Of a DNA stretch of 64,000 bases, positions 42,994 to 52,825 are shown piece after piece. Under the pieces are notes generated by a model. That model did no database searches and was not told the DNA's origin. It saw only the letters and a program-made list of their open reading frames with translations. Source of the stretch: Mariniphaga sediminis. GTDB taxonomy: Bacteria > Bacteroidota > Bacteroidia > Bacteroidales > Prolixibacteraceae. The translations under genes were made by a program, and so were the position numbers. Position 1 is the stretch's first letter. Every line of letters starts with the position of its first letter. The stretch is taken from assembly GCF_003573545.1 (NCBI RefSeq), contig NZ_QWET01000006.1, forward strand, positions 124,001 to 188,000, given 5' to 3'.

Positions 42994-44436
42994 ATGAAAA
43001 AAATAATATTATTAATAGGAATTATCGTCGCATTTACATCTTGTGAAGATGTATTGAAAGAAGAACCAAAAGCAATAGTATCTGAACTTTTCTATAATTC
43101 GGCAGGAGATCTTGAAACGGCCGTCAATGCCATTTTTTCTCCTCTGAGGTCTTACAATTGTTTCGGAGCATTGTATCCATGGCAAACAGAAATTTACAGT
43201 GATTTTCAACTTGGCCGCGGAAGCTATGCTGTTCTGAATGAATATCAGGGACTCGACAATACGAATGTTACCCGAATTGGCTCAATGTGGACTCAGTTTT
43301 ACCTTGCTATCAGAAACGCAAACCTGGTCATTGCAAACGCACCCAATGCGACAGTGGCAGATGCAGCGGTTATTGCGAAGTATACAGCTGAAGCCAGGTT
43401 TATGCGAGCGTTTACATACTCAGTAATGATACCATATTTCGGGAAATTGCCTTTACGTACAGAAGAAAACATAAAGGACACCGAAGTTCCTTTAAGCAGT
43501 AAAGAGCAAGTATATGATCTAATCATCGATGATTTGGAATATGCAGAGCAAAATCTTCCGGATGCTCCCAGTGTTGCCGGGCGCCCAACCAAATGGTCAG
43601 CAAAGTCTGTTTTAGCCCATGTTTATTTTATAATGGAAAATTACGGAGAAGCAAAAACCAAAGCAGAAGAGGTAATACAATCAAACAAATTTGCATTGGT
43701 TAATGTAGAAACAGTGGACGATTGGCAAAAATTATTTGGGCCTACGCTTATCAGTACATCGGAAGAAATATTCTATATAAAGAATAATAAGGAATCAGGT
43801 TGGAGTTTTATATCATTTATGCATCATCCTTCGGATCCGTATTATAATGGTAGCGGATTGTTTGCCTGCTATATGGATACGGTAAAATTATCTTCCCGCT
43901 GGGACAATTGGGATCCTAAAGACCTTCGGAAAGGACTTTATTATTCTTGGGAATTTGGACTAGGACCAAATACGATGTTAAACAACAAGTTCATGGACAC
44001 GGATCACATTGGTTCAGGTGCAAATGATTATCCTTTTTATCGGTATGCTGATGTTCTTTTAATGTATGCAGAAGCTGCAAGCAGGGTTAACAACGGACCA
44101 ACAGCCGATGCCGTAGAAAAATTAAATATGGTTCATCGCAGAGCCTACGGGAAAAATCCCGACCAACCTTCAGAGGTCGATTTTGAACTGGCTGATTTCT
44201 CCAGCCTTCAAAATTTCATAGATGTAATCGTAATGGAAAGAGGGTATGAGACCTATTATGAAGGAGGAAAACGTTGGTTAGACCTGTTACGCTTAGGGAA
44301 AGACTACGCCAAAAATATAATTTTGGAAGTACACGGTAAAACTGTTGCAGACAAGCATTTCTTATGGCCTATACCTTCTACGGAGATAGATCTGAATGAT
44401 GCAATTGATGACAGTGATCAAAATCCGGGATACTAA
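42994..44436 (+). CDS. SusD/RagB family outer membrane lipoprotein
   Basis: A 480-residue lipoprotein (MKKIILLIGIIVAFTSC) with the SusD helical TPR core: LETAVNAIFSPLRSYNCFGA, AEARFMRAFTYSVMIPYFGKLP, RPTKWSAKSVLAHVYFIMENYGEA and YRYADVLLMYAEA; C-terminal FLWPIPSTEIDLN and NPGY are standard. It is the surface glycan-binding partner of SusC, 20 bp downstream. Confidence 0.96.
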   Translation: MKKIILLIGIIVAFTSCEDVLKEEPKAIVSELFYNSAGDLETAVNAIFSPLRSYNCFGALYPWQTEIYSDFQLGRGSYAVLNEYQGLDNTNVTRIGSMWTQFYLAIRNANLVIANAPNATVADAAVIAKYTAEARFMRAFTYSVMIPYFGKLPLRTEENIKDTEVPLSSKEQVYDLIIDDLEYAEQNLPDAPSVAGRPTKWSAKSVLAHVYFIMENYGEAKTKAEEVIQSNKFALVNVETVDDWQKLFGPTLISTSEEIFYIKNNKESGWSFISFMHHPSDPYYNGSGLFACYMDTVKLSSRWDNWDPKDLRKGLYYSWEFGLGPNTMLNNKFMDTDHIGSGANDYPFYRYADVLLMYAEAASRVNNGPTADAVEKLNMVHRRAYGKNPDQPSEVDFELADFSSLQNFIDVIVMERGYETYYEGGKRWLDLLRLGKDYAKNIILEVHGKTVADKHFLWPIPSTEIDLNDAIDDSDQNPGY

Positions 44437-44470
44437 AAAATTACTGTTCCTTTCAACTGAATTATAATTC

Positions 44471-44504
44471 ATTATTCCCGGCCCTTTACCGGGCCGGGAA
44501 TAAT
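44471..44504 (+). terminator. Strong hairpin after susD
   Basis: ATTATTCCCGGCCC (44471-44484) and GGGCCGGGAATAAT (44491-44504) form a perfect 14-bp stem with a 6-nt loop. No T-tract follows, so it may stabilise the susCD mRNA 3' end rather than end the operon. Confidence 0.7.
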
Positions 44505-44554
44505 TTAACTGTCCAAACATTTTATAAAAATATAAATATCAACAGAATACAACA

Positions 44555-46996
44555 ATGAAAATAGTTTTTCTAAGTGCGCTTTTCTTTAGTCTTACGATGC
44601 ATATTGCATCCGGCAATCCCTACACAGAAAATCAATCTTCTTCCCTTAAAATTTGTATTCCTCCTACAGGTGAAAAAGCCTATGAAATAGCAGGACAAAC
44701 CTTTGCCGATATGTGGGAGAAGGTTACAGGCGAAAAGCCGGCGGTTTATTATATGAAACCCGACCAACGCGAACTTCCCGAAGGTGAAGTTATCCTCATT
44801 GGGTCAGATGCAGTCAACCCGGTGGTTCATGAACTAATTCGTGAAGGAACACTCGAAGGCCTGAATATTCAATATGGCGGAGATAATTACCGGATACTTT
44901 CCCTGTCTAAAAACAGAAACAACTACCTCATCCTGGCAGGCGGCAGTGGCCGTTCTACCATTTATGCTGTTTACGATTTCTTTCGCAAACAGGCAGGGGC
45001 TGAATACTTTTGGGACGGGGACATTATTCCGGCCCGGCAACAAATACAATTATCGGGAATTGATGTACTGGAAAAACCACATTTTGAATACCGGGGGATT
45101 CGCTACTTTGCACACCGCGGGCTGCATCGTTTTCAGGCTGAACACTGGGACCTGGAAGACTGGAAAAAGGAAATTGACTGGTTGATGAAAAAACGATTCA
45201 ACCTTTTTATGATGCGCACAGGAATTGACGACCTCTTTCAGCGGGCATTCCCCGAAGATGTTCCCTACCCTCCCGTTGATGCACAGGATCCTGATGCAGA
45301 GCAACGAAGTTACAACGACCGCACTTCATTCTGGCCTTTAAAATACCGCGGGGAGCTCCGCAAACAGGTGTTGCAATACGCAAGAGACAGAGGCTTGCTT
45401 CACCCTGAAGATATTGGAACTATCACTCACTGGTATTCTCACACGCCAAGTTCATTTTATAAAAACAATCCGGATTTTCCGGTTATTACAAATCAGCGTT
45501 CCGGCTATTCGCTTCCAACCCATGCCATTTGGGATATTGAAGCTCAGGAAACATGGGACGCATACTGGAAATTAACGGAAACACATATCAGGGAATTTGG
45601 AGCCAACTCCCCACGCATGTTTCATACAATTGGAATGGCAGAACGGGTTTTTGGAAAAAGCGACAGAGAGAATCTGCAGAGTAAATTGTATGTGTACAGA
45701 AAAACACAGCAAAAACTCAGGGAACATTACCCGGACCAGCCATTACTAATTGGTAGTTGGGATTTTATAGGATGGAAATGGACCGACGAAGGCGTACAAC
45801 AGTTAATGAGTGAATTTGATCCGACCCGCACCATCTTGCTCGATTACACTTCTGACAAAGATGATAAAGTAACGTATCGCGACTGGGATGTACATAATAA
45901 ATTCCCCTGGTTTTTCGGAATATTTCATTCACTTGCAAAAAACAGCGACATCCATGAAGACTATAGCATTCTTACCCCAAGACTTAAAGAAGCTGCAGCC
46001 GACCCAAAGTGTATCGGGTTTATTACCTGGCCGGAAATCTCGCACAGTGATACCTACCTTTTAGAATATTTTGCCGACAATAGCTGGCAACCGGATAAAA
46101 CAGAAATTGAACCAGCAACGAAACATTTTTGCGAAAAACGGTATCGTGAGGAAACAGAAAAAGAAATGGAACAAATCTGGGATGAATTTTTAAATGTTTC
46201 CCAGACACTCCATTGGGGGCTGCCTGGCAGTACCATTTTATTTTGGGAGCCTCAATTCCGGATTTTATCCAGCGATGGTTTTATTAACCATACTCCAGAA
46301 AACATAGAAAATCTGAATGAAGATTTAAAACGGGTAATGACCGGGTTAACAAATGCACCTGAAGTTCTGAAAAAATTGTCTCTTCTGACAGCAGAGAATT
46401 ATGATAATACATTGTGGAGACGCGATGTACTGGATATGGCAAGAACTATTGCCAGCAGGGCAATATTTGCCTCGCTGGCTCAAGGGACCATGCAGGTAAC
46501 AGCATCGGAAAATATGAAAAGCAGCGAAAAAGAGATCAAGAGGATTTCTAAACTCAACCAGCAATTAATGGCATCTCTTAGTAATATATTGGCCATGTCC
46601 GATGATTTTTCGATGTACGCAAGTTTACAACGACTGGAAAAAGCGGAGCAACTCAACGGAATCCCTCCAATATTGAACCCGCATTCGGAGCAGGCATTAA
46701 AAGGAAATGCGGAAAACAATTACTGTCGTAGTCACCACTATGAACTGGTAGAATATGTTTACCGACCGGAACTGGAATTTTACTGGGATTGGTTTCTTAA
46801 GCGTATCAAATCAGATACTGCGTCAGAGTGGGAACGCCCGGCAGAATTTAAAGAACAAGAAAAATTGATCGAAGACAAATTTTACGCAACTCCGCTATCG
46901 GAAATGGCACCGGCAGAGTCCCGTACAGCAGAAAACCTTACAAAAATTTTAAATCATCTAGAAGAACTGGTCAATGAACTTCTTGAAGAGATATAA
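44555..46996 (+). CDS. Exported GH89/GH67-like glycoside hydrolase, copy 1
   Basis: An 813-residue exported enzyme. The N-terminal domain (about 30-185) resembles the N-domain of alpha-N-acetylglucosaminidase/alpha-glucuronidase families (YEIAGQTFADMWEKVTGEKP; LAGGSGRSTIYAVYDFFRK). The barrel starts at FEYRGIRYFAHRGLHRFQAE with WKKEIDWLMKKRFNLFM, which recalls the EIDWMAL-x-GIN segment of GH89. A helical C-domain follows. Family assignment is tentative and catalytic residues are not identified. The next gene is a close paralogue, overlapping by 23 bp. Confidence 0.75.
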   Translation: MKIVFLSALFFSLTMHIASGNPYTENQSSSLKICIPPTGEKAYEIAGQTFADMWEKVTGEKPAVYYMKPDQRELPEGEVILIGSDAVNPVVHELIREGTLEGLNIQYGGDNYRILSLSKNRNNYLILAGGSGRSTIYAVYDFFRKQAGAEYFWDGDIIPARQQIQLSGIDVLEKPHFEYRGIRYFAHRGLHRFQAEHWDLEDWKKEIDWLMKKRFNLFMMRTGIDDLFQRAFPEDVPYPPVDAQDPDAEQRSYNDRTSFWPLKYRGELRKQVLQYARDRGLLHPEDIGTITHWYSHTPSSFYKNNPDFPVITNQRSGYSLPTHAIWDIEAQETWDAYWKLTETHIREFGANSPRMFHTIGMAERVFGKSDRENLQSKLYVYRKTQQKLREHYPDQPLLIGSWDFIGWKWTDEGVQQLMSEFDPTRTILLDYTSDKDDKVTYRDWDVHNKFPWFFGIFHSLAKNSDIHEDYSILTPRLKEAAADPKCIGFITWPEISHSDTYLLEYFADNSWQPDKTEIEPATKHFCEKRYREETEKEMEQIWDEFLNVSQTLHWGLPGSTILFWEPQFRILSSDGFINHTPENIENLNEDLKRVMTGLTNAPEVLKKLSLLTAENYDNTLWRRDVLDMARTIASRAIFASLAQGTMQVTASENMKSSEKEIKRISKLNQQLMASLSNILAMSDDFSMYASLQRLEKAEQLNGIPPILNPHSEQALKGNAENNYCRSHHYELVEYVYRPELEFYWDWFLKRIKSDTASEWERPAEFKEQEKLIEDKFYATPLSEMAPAESRTAENLTKILNHLEELVNELLEEI

Positions 46997-49427
46997 ATTA
47001 ACAATAAGGTTATTCCCTTTATTGGTATTATTCATAGGTATCGTTTCCCCCGATACCTATGGTACTACGAACTCATCAGGAATAACGATTCTTGTTCCCA
47101 CTACAGGTGAAAAAGCCTATGAAATAGCAGGACAAACCTTTGCCGATATGTGGGAGAAGGTTACAGGCGAGAAGCCGGCGGTTTATTATATGAAACCCGA
47201 CCAACGCGAACTTCCCGAAGGAGAAGTTATCCTCATTGGGTCAGATGCAGTCAACCCGGTGGTTCATGAACTAATTCGCGAAGGAACACTCGAAAGCCTG
47301 AATATCCAATATGGCGGAGATAATTACCGGATACTTTCTCTTTCTAAAAACGGAAACAACTATCTCATCCTGGCAGGCGGTAGTGGCCGTTCTACCATTT
47401 ATGCCGTTTACGATTTCTTTCGCAAACAGGCAGGGGCTGAATACTTTTGGGACGGGGACATTATTCCAGCCCGGCAACAAATACAATTATCGGGAATAGA
47501 TGTACTGGAAAAACCACATTTTGAATACCGGGGGCTTCGCTACTTTGCACACCGCGGGCTGCATCGTTTTCAGGCTGAACACTGGGACCTGGAAGACTGG
47601 AAAAAGGAAATTGACTGGTTGATGAAAAAACGATTCAACCTGTTTATGTTGCGCACAGGAACTGACGACCTTTTTCAGCGGGCATTCCCCGAAGATGTTC
47701 CCTACCCTCCCGTTGATGTACAGGATCCTGATTCAAAACAAAGAAGCTACAACGACCGCACTTCATTCTGGCCTTTAAGATACCGCGGAGAACTTCGCAG
47801 ACAGGTCCTGCAATACGCAAGAGAACGGGGGCTGATTCATCCGGAAGATGTGGGAACAATTACTCACTGGTACTCTCCAACACCATCCTCTTTCTTTAAA
47901 AACAAGCCGGATTTTCCGCTAATGGAAACCGGAAAAACAAATTATATGTTCCCGATGCATGCCGTTTTTGATATTGAATCGCCAATGGCATGGGATACTT
48001 ACTGGAAATTAAGCCAAACACACATCAGCGAATTTGGAGGAGGTTCACCACGAATGTTTCACACAATCGGGTTGGCGGAAAGAAAAATAGGGAATGAACG
48101 GGAGAACCTTCAGAATAAACTTTTTGTGTACAGAAAAACACAGCAAACCGTGAGGGAACATTATCCCGATGCCCCTCTACTTATTGCAAGCTGGGACTTT
48201 TTAGACAGGTGGAAGGATAAAGATGTGCAAATGTTACTGGAGGAATTTGATCCTCAACGAACAATTGTTCTGGATTATGTAGCAGATAATATAAGTAAAG
48301 TATCATACAGCGACTGGGGCTTAAAAAATAATTTTCCCTGGATATTTGGAATTATACACTCTTTTGCCAACAACAGCGACATTCATGGAAATTATGAGGA
48401 CATTATCGCTCCCCGGTTAAAAGAGGCCCAAAAAGATAGTATGTGTGTCGGATTAGTTGTATGGTCTGAAATTTCCCACAGCGACACCTATCTGCTTGAA
48501 TATCTTGCAGACAATAGCTGGCAGCCTGACAGACCGGAAACGGAAGAGGCAACCAAACGGTACTGCACTTCACGTTACCCGTCTGAAATACAACAAGAGA
48601 TGATCGGATTATGGAAATCTTTTCTTGCCCTGTCGCAGAGTAATAACTGGGGAAAAACAGGAGGAACAGTACGGGAACCGCAGTTTCGTTTGTTAAGCAG
48701 CACAGAATTGATTAACCTGACGCCTGACCGCCTCAAAAAACTGGAGGCTGATTTGCAACATTTACATGCCGGACTGAAACAGTCTGTTTCGGTTCTTAAT
48801 GGGTTAACAACCATTGCAGATGAAAATTACGAAAACCCTTTCTGGTTGCGGGATGCAATTGATATGTCCAGGACAATAGCAAGTAATGCACTATATGCTT
48901 CTTTGGCAAAAGGAGCAATTCAAATGGAAGCGTGGAGGGTGCAGGAGGCTGGTTCGAAAGACATCCGCAGACTTTCAGAATTAAGCAGGAAATTATTGTC
49001 GTCATTAAATAATATTTTAGCAATGTCCGACGATTTTTCAATGTATGCAAGCCTGCAGCAACTCAGAGAAGCAAATCAACTGGAGGGAATCTCACCCATG
49101 CTGAATCCTCATACAGAGCAGGCATTAAAAGGAAATGCAGAAAACAACTATTGCCGCAGCCATCATTATGAGCTGGCTGAGTATGTGTATCTTGCGGAAC
49201 TGGATGCATACTGGAACTGGGTATTCAAACGGATCAAATCAGGAGAACGATCAGAATGGAAGTATCCGGAGGTATTTGCAGAGCAGAAAAAAATTATCGA
49301 AGACCAATTCTATGCAACACCACTGTTGAAGATGGCGCCAACCAGGTCCCACCACAATGCAAAAAGTTTTGCAGACACATTGAATTATTTGGAAGGATTG
49401 ATAACAGGATTACTAAAAGAGATATAA
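46974..49427 (+). CDS. Exported GH89/GH67-like glycoside hydrolase, copy 2
   Basis: An 817-residue paralogue of the preceding gene, with a different signal peptide (MNFLKRYKLTIRLFPLLVLF). From the CTACAGGTGAAAAAGCC block (47101) to about 47727 it is almost identical in DNA to copy 1. Beyond that the proteins diverge clearly although the order of motifs is kept (SHSDTYLLEYLADNSWQPD; EQALKGNAENNYCRSHHYEL). The pattern suggests gene conversion of the N-terminal third with different catalytic specificity. Starts inside the end of copy 1. Confidence 0.75.
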   Translation: MNFLKRYKLTIRLFPLLVLFIGIVSPDTYGTTNSSGITILVPTTGEKAYEIAGQTFADMWEKVTGEKPAVYYMKPDQRELPEGEVILIGSDAVNPVVHELIREGTLESLNIQYGGDNYRILSLSKNGNNYLILAGGSGRSTIYAVYDFFRKQAGAEYFWDGDIIPARQQIQLSGIDVLEKPHFEYRGLRYFAHRGLHRFQAEHWDLEDWKKEIDWLMKKRFNLFMLRTGTDDLFQRAFPEDVPYPPVDVQDPDSKQRSYNDRTSFWPLRYRGELRRQVLQYARERGLIHPEDVGTITHWYSPTPSSFFKNKPDFPLMETGKTNYMFPMHAVFDIESPMAWDTYWKLSQTHISEFGGGSPRMFHTIGLAERKIGNERENLQNKLFVYRKTQQTVREHYPDAPLLIASWDFLDRWKDKDVQMLLEEFDPQRTIVLDYVADNISKVSYSDWGLKNNFPWIFGIIHSFANNSDIHGNYEDIIAPRLKEAQKDSMCVGLVVWSEISHSDTYLLEYLADNSWQPDRPETEEATKRYCTSRYPSEIQQEMIGLWKSFLALSQSNNWGKTGGTVREPQFRLLSSTELINLTPDRLKKLEADLQHLHAGLKQSVSVLNGLTTIADENYENPFWLRDAIDMSRTIASNALYASLAKGAIQMEAWRVQEAGSKDIRRLSELSRKLLSSLNNILAMSDDFSMYASLQQLREANQLEGISPMLNPHTEQALKGNAENNYCRSHHYELAEYVYLAELDAYWNWVFKRIKSGERSEWKYPEVFAEQKKIIEDQFYATPLLKMAPTRSHHNAKSFADTLNYLEGLITGLLKEI

Positions 49428-49428
49428 T

Positions 49429-51678
49429 ATGCTAAAAATCATTAAATATATCTTTTTTGCTGTGTGTATAATCGGGCTACAACTTGTGACCTCTGATTGT
49501 ACACAATCAAATAAAAAAATAAAAACTAATTCTCCCCCCAGTCATTTAAGTATGATATCCTCGGAGCCTATGTTTTGGTCCAGAATTGGGTTTACTCAAA
49601 ATCCCACCAGGCTTGATTCATCGGGTAATCCTCTTTTTTACGATAATGACTTTAGTACCGCGATAAGAGAAAATAGTGCATTTGAAAAAGCAGGTGTTAA
49701 AATTTTTACCAGTATTATTCATAATGGGTGGACAGGTGTGAATAAATATAATTATACTGCTGTTGACAGTACCCTCAACATACTACTTAAAGGGCATCCT
49801 GATCGCTATTATTTACCAAGAATCAAGTTAGATGTACCAACTGAATGGGCACTGGAAAACCCAGAAGACTTATTTGTGAATTTTTACGGACCTCGCGATA
49901 AGAATGATATATTAACGTTGGCTGAAAAATTGGAAAAATATTGGGATACGGCAGGCTGGTCTGGAGGGGTTCCGGTTAATGAAGGATTAGTAGGATTACA
50001 AAGTTTTTCCTCTGCAAAATGGAAGGAAGATGCAGGGAAGGCTTTAAAACGATTAATAAAACATTTAGACGCTAGTCCCTATGCTGATCAAATTATTGGT
50101 TATCATATTGCATTTGGGGCTTGTGGCGAAACAGTTCGTTGGGGAACGTGGTCAATGAGTGATGTAGCTAAAGGTGATTTTGGAATCAATCACCGCAAAG
50201 CATTTTATAACTGGTGTTTAAAAAAATATGGAACACTGGAATCGTTACAAGAAGCCTGGTCTGATTCAATTCTTGATGAAAATAATTTTGAAGTACCATT
50301 CCTTTTTGATTCACTGAAAAACAAAAACTGTTTAAGAGATTTTTTTCTGGCGAGAGAGGAAGATCAGAGGAAAATCGATTATAATGTTTTTTTGTCACAA
50401 ACAACTGCAGATGCAATAGAATATTTTGGGAAAATTGTCAAAGAAGAAACAGGAGGAAAACCGGTAGGTTCCTTTTATGGATATTTATTTGTGCAAAATG
50501 CTGCATATTCAGGACAGCTAGCTATTGATCAACTGTTAAATTCCTCCTGGGTTGATTTTCTAACCCTTCCTAAAGCATATTATAGGAGTGCTCCTGGGTG
50601 GGCCGGAGGGGAGCAGGGCCCCAGTCTTTCTTTCTCAATGAAAAAAATATTTATTGACGAGCTTGATAATCGTACGCATTTGAGTAACCCCGGGGATATA
50701 TCCAGGGCAAATAATATGGAGGAAACCAGGTCAGTTTTATGGCGTGAAGTGGCGAAGAATCTTTCTTACCGTAATCAAAACTGGTGGTGGATGGATTTAG
50801 GGTCAGGATGGTTTGACGATAGTTTAATTATGGATGAGATATCAAAGCTTGTGAAATTAAGCAAATCTGTCCGTGATAGAAAATGGAATAACATTAGTGA
50901 AATATTATATGTTATAGATGATCATAGTTTTTACCGAATGAACAGTAGCTATGGTTTTGTCAACGGCTCCAGGGGTGGTATCATAAATGAAATGGAATCT
51001 GAACTAAAATTAGTTGGGGCACCTGTTGATATATATCGACTTTGCGATTTAAATGATATTACACTATCACAATATAAACTTATTGTTTTTGCCAATGCTT
51101 TTCATTTTGAAAAAGGGCAATGGGAACGAATACGCAACAGAATTCCTAAAACAGCAACCATAATATGGAATTATGCCGCCGGAATACGAAACCCTGACTT
51201 TTCTGTAACAAATGTAAAAGAAGTAACTGGATTTTCAATTGAACCATATTCGGGTACAAAAGTTGATATTTCCAATGGATATAATATTTTAAATGATTTT
51301 CCATTAATTCAAATTGTTTCTGATTCTGAGCAGAGTGTACTTGATAAATATCCTGATGGGAGCATAATGACTTCTTTGAAAATTAACAACGAAGGGGGCA
51401 AAACAATATTATGTGCTTATCCTAATCTAAAAGCAAGCAAGCTACGCGAGATGGCAGTTGATGCCGGATGCTATATGTATGCTCCATTAAATTGCACTGT
51501 TTATGCTGACAATCGCTTTATCGGTATATTTCCTAAAGAGGCGATTCATTATAATCTATCTCTCAAAGAGAAGGTTAACGTAACCGATGCAATTATCGGG
51601 AAATCATGGAATAACATTGATGAAATTCCTGTAAAAATGGAAGCTAAGGGTGCAAAATTTTTAGTTATTGAAGAATGA
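49429..51678 (+). CDS. GH42/beta-galactosidase-like exported enzyme
   Basis: A 749-residue protein with a signal peptide (MLKIIKYIFFAVCIIGLQLV). The TIM-barrel part includes IIGYHIAFGACGETVRWGTW (acid/base Glu position) and KKIFIDELDNRTHLSNPGD (likely nucleophile region), as in GH42 and relatives. The region from about 500 (DRKWNNISEILYVIDDHSFY...) looks like a beta-galactosidase trimerisation/GATase-like domain. The DNA is visibly more A/T-rich than neighbouring genes. Substrate unknown. Confidence 0.7.
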   Translation: MLKIIKYIFFAVCIIGLQLVTSDCTQSNKKIKTNSPPSHLSMISSEPMFWSRIGFTQNPTRLDSSGNPLFYDNDFSTAIRENSAFEKAGVKIFTSIIHNGWTGVNKYNYTAVDSTLNILLKGHPDRYYLPRIKLDVPTEWALENPEDLFVNFYGPRDKNDILTLAEKLEKYWDTAGWSGGVPVNEGLVGLQSFSSAKWKEDAGKALKRLIKHLDASPYADQIIGYHIAFGACGETVRWGTWSMSDVAKGDFGINHRKAFYNWCLKKYGTLESLQEAWSDSILDENNFEVPFLFDSLKNKNCLRDFFLAREEDQRKIDYNVFLSQTTADAIEYFGKIVKEETGGKPVGSFYGYLFVQNAAYSGQLAIDQLLNSSWVDFLTLPKAYYRSAPGWAGGEQGPSLSFSMKKIFIDELDNRTHLSNPGDISRANNMEETRSVLWREVAKNLSYRNQNWWWMDLGSGWFDDSLIMDEISKLVKLSKSVRDRKWNNISEILYVIDDHSFYRMNSSYGFVNGSRGGIINEMESELKLVGAPVDIYRLCDLNDITLSQYKLIVFANAFHFEKGQWERIRNRIPKTATIIWNYAAGIRNPDFSVTNVKEVTGFSIEPYSGTKVDISNGYNILNDFPLIQIVSDSEQSVLDKYPDGSIMTSLKINNEGGKTILCAYPNLKASKLREMAVDAGCYMYAPLNCTVYADNRFIGIFPKEAIHYNLSLKEKVNVTDAIIGKSWNNIDEIPVKMEAKGAKFLVIEE

Positions 51679-51705
51679 ACAGTATAAATAATTAAAGCAT
51701 TAATC

Positions 51706-52770
51706 ATGACCGACAGACGTAATTTTATTAAACAGGTATCAGCAGCCGGGGCGGCAAGTTTCCTCCCTCCGGTGGTAACATCGTTTCCATTTGCGATGAA
51801 CAATTTGAACCAGTCCCCGGCAAAAGCTGAAAAAGTTTGGGGATGCCTGCTCCATCTGAGTTTCAACATGTGGGAAGAATACATTTCACCTCACCGGCCG
51901 TTCAGAGGATTCCGTCCGGATCTTGAGTTAAGCGAACCATTATGGAATGACGCTGTGCAAAAGATGGCAGATGAGGGGGTAAATATGATTGTAATCGATC
52001 TGGGCGATGCAGTCAGATATGACAGTCATCCTGAGATAGCAGTAAATAATGCCTGGTCCACCAGCCGGCTAAAAACCGAACTCGCTAAAATGCGAAAACT
52101 GGGACTGGAACCAATACCCAAAATGAATTTTTCAGCCGGGCACGATACATGGATGGGCGAATATTCCAAAATGGTATCTACCGAAAAATATTACCAGGTT
52201 TGTTCTGACTTAATCTCAGAAGTATGCACCCTGTTTGATAAACCTCGTTTTTTCCATTTGGGAATGGATGAGGAATCCTATTCTCATCAGACCTATCAAA
52301 ATCACATTGTTATACGGCAAAAAGATGTATGGTGGAAAGATTTTTATTTTCTGGTTGATGAAGTGGAGAAACAGGGAGGAAGAGCCTGGATTTGGCCCGA
52401 TTACATGCTGTGGAATAATCCGGATGAGTTTTTCAAAAAAATGCCCAAGTCGGTAGTTCAAAGCAACTGGTATTACGGAGAAAATTTAAATCTGAATCAA
52501 CTTAATGAACGAACTAAAGTATATGTACAGGCCTATCTTGACCTTGACGCTCACGGATACGACCAGATTCCTACCGGAAGTTATCATGCAGAAAATGAAA
52601 AGAATATCATGAACACGGTAAAATTTGGAGAGCAAAAACTGGGAGCAAAACATCTGCTCGGATTTTTACAGACATTCTGGAAACCAACCATAGAGGAATA
52701 CCGTGAGCGCATTTTGAAAGGAATTGAATTAGTCGGTGAGGCAAAAAAAGAATTTGAAAAGGGAAACTGA
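51706..52770 (+). CDS. Tat-exported TIM-barrel protein (GH20-like)
   Basis: A 354-residue protein with a twin-arginine signal (MTDRRNFIKQVSAAGAASFL) suggesting folding with a cofactor or metal before export. The mature part is a TIM barrel with LHLSFNMWEEYISPHRPF, MADEGVNMIVIDLGDA, RFFHLGMDEESYSHQTY (recalls the HxGxDE motif of GH20) and RAWIWPDYMLW. It may be a glycosidase of unassigned family. It follows the GH42-like gene in the same operon. Confidence 0.65.
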   Translation: MTDRRNFIKQVSAAGAASFLPPVVTSFPFAMNNLNQSPAKAEKVWGCLLHLSFNMWEEYISPHRPFRGFRPDLELSEPLWNDAVQKMADEGVNMIVIDLGDAVRYDSHPEIAVNNAWSTSRLKTELAKMRKLGLEPIPKMNFSAGHDTWMGEYSKMVSTEKYYQVCSDLISEVCTLFDKPRFFHLGMDEESYSHQTYQNHIVIRQKDVWWKDFYFLVDEVEKQGGRAWIWPDYMLWNNPDEFFKKMPKSVVQSNWYYGENLNLNQLNERTKVYVQAYLDLDAHGYDQIPTGSYHAENEKNIMNTVKFGEQKLGAKHLLGFLQTFWKPTIEEYRERILKGIELVGEAKKEFEKGN

Positions 52771-52825
52771 CTTCCTTCTTCAAACTTCAAGAAAATAAAT
52801 AAAACCTTGAAAAAGAAACTAAATA

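Noticed and set aside
44471-44504. Attachment site or mobile element end
   Set aside because: A perfect hairpin but single copy, without target duplication or recombinase; better read as an mRNA-end structure.
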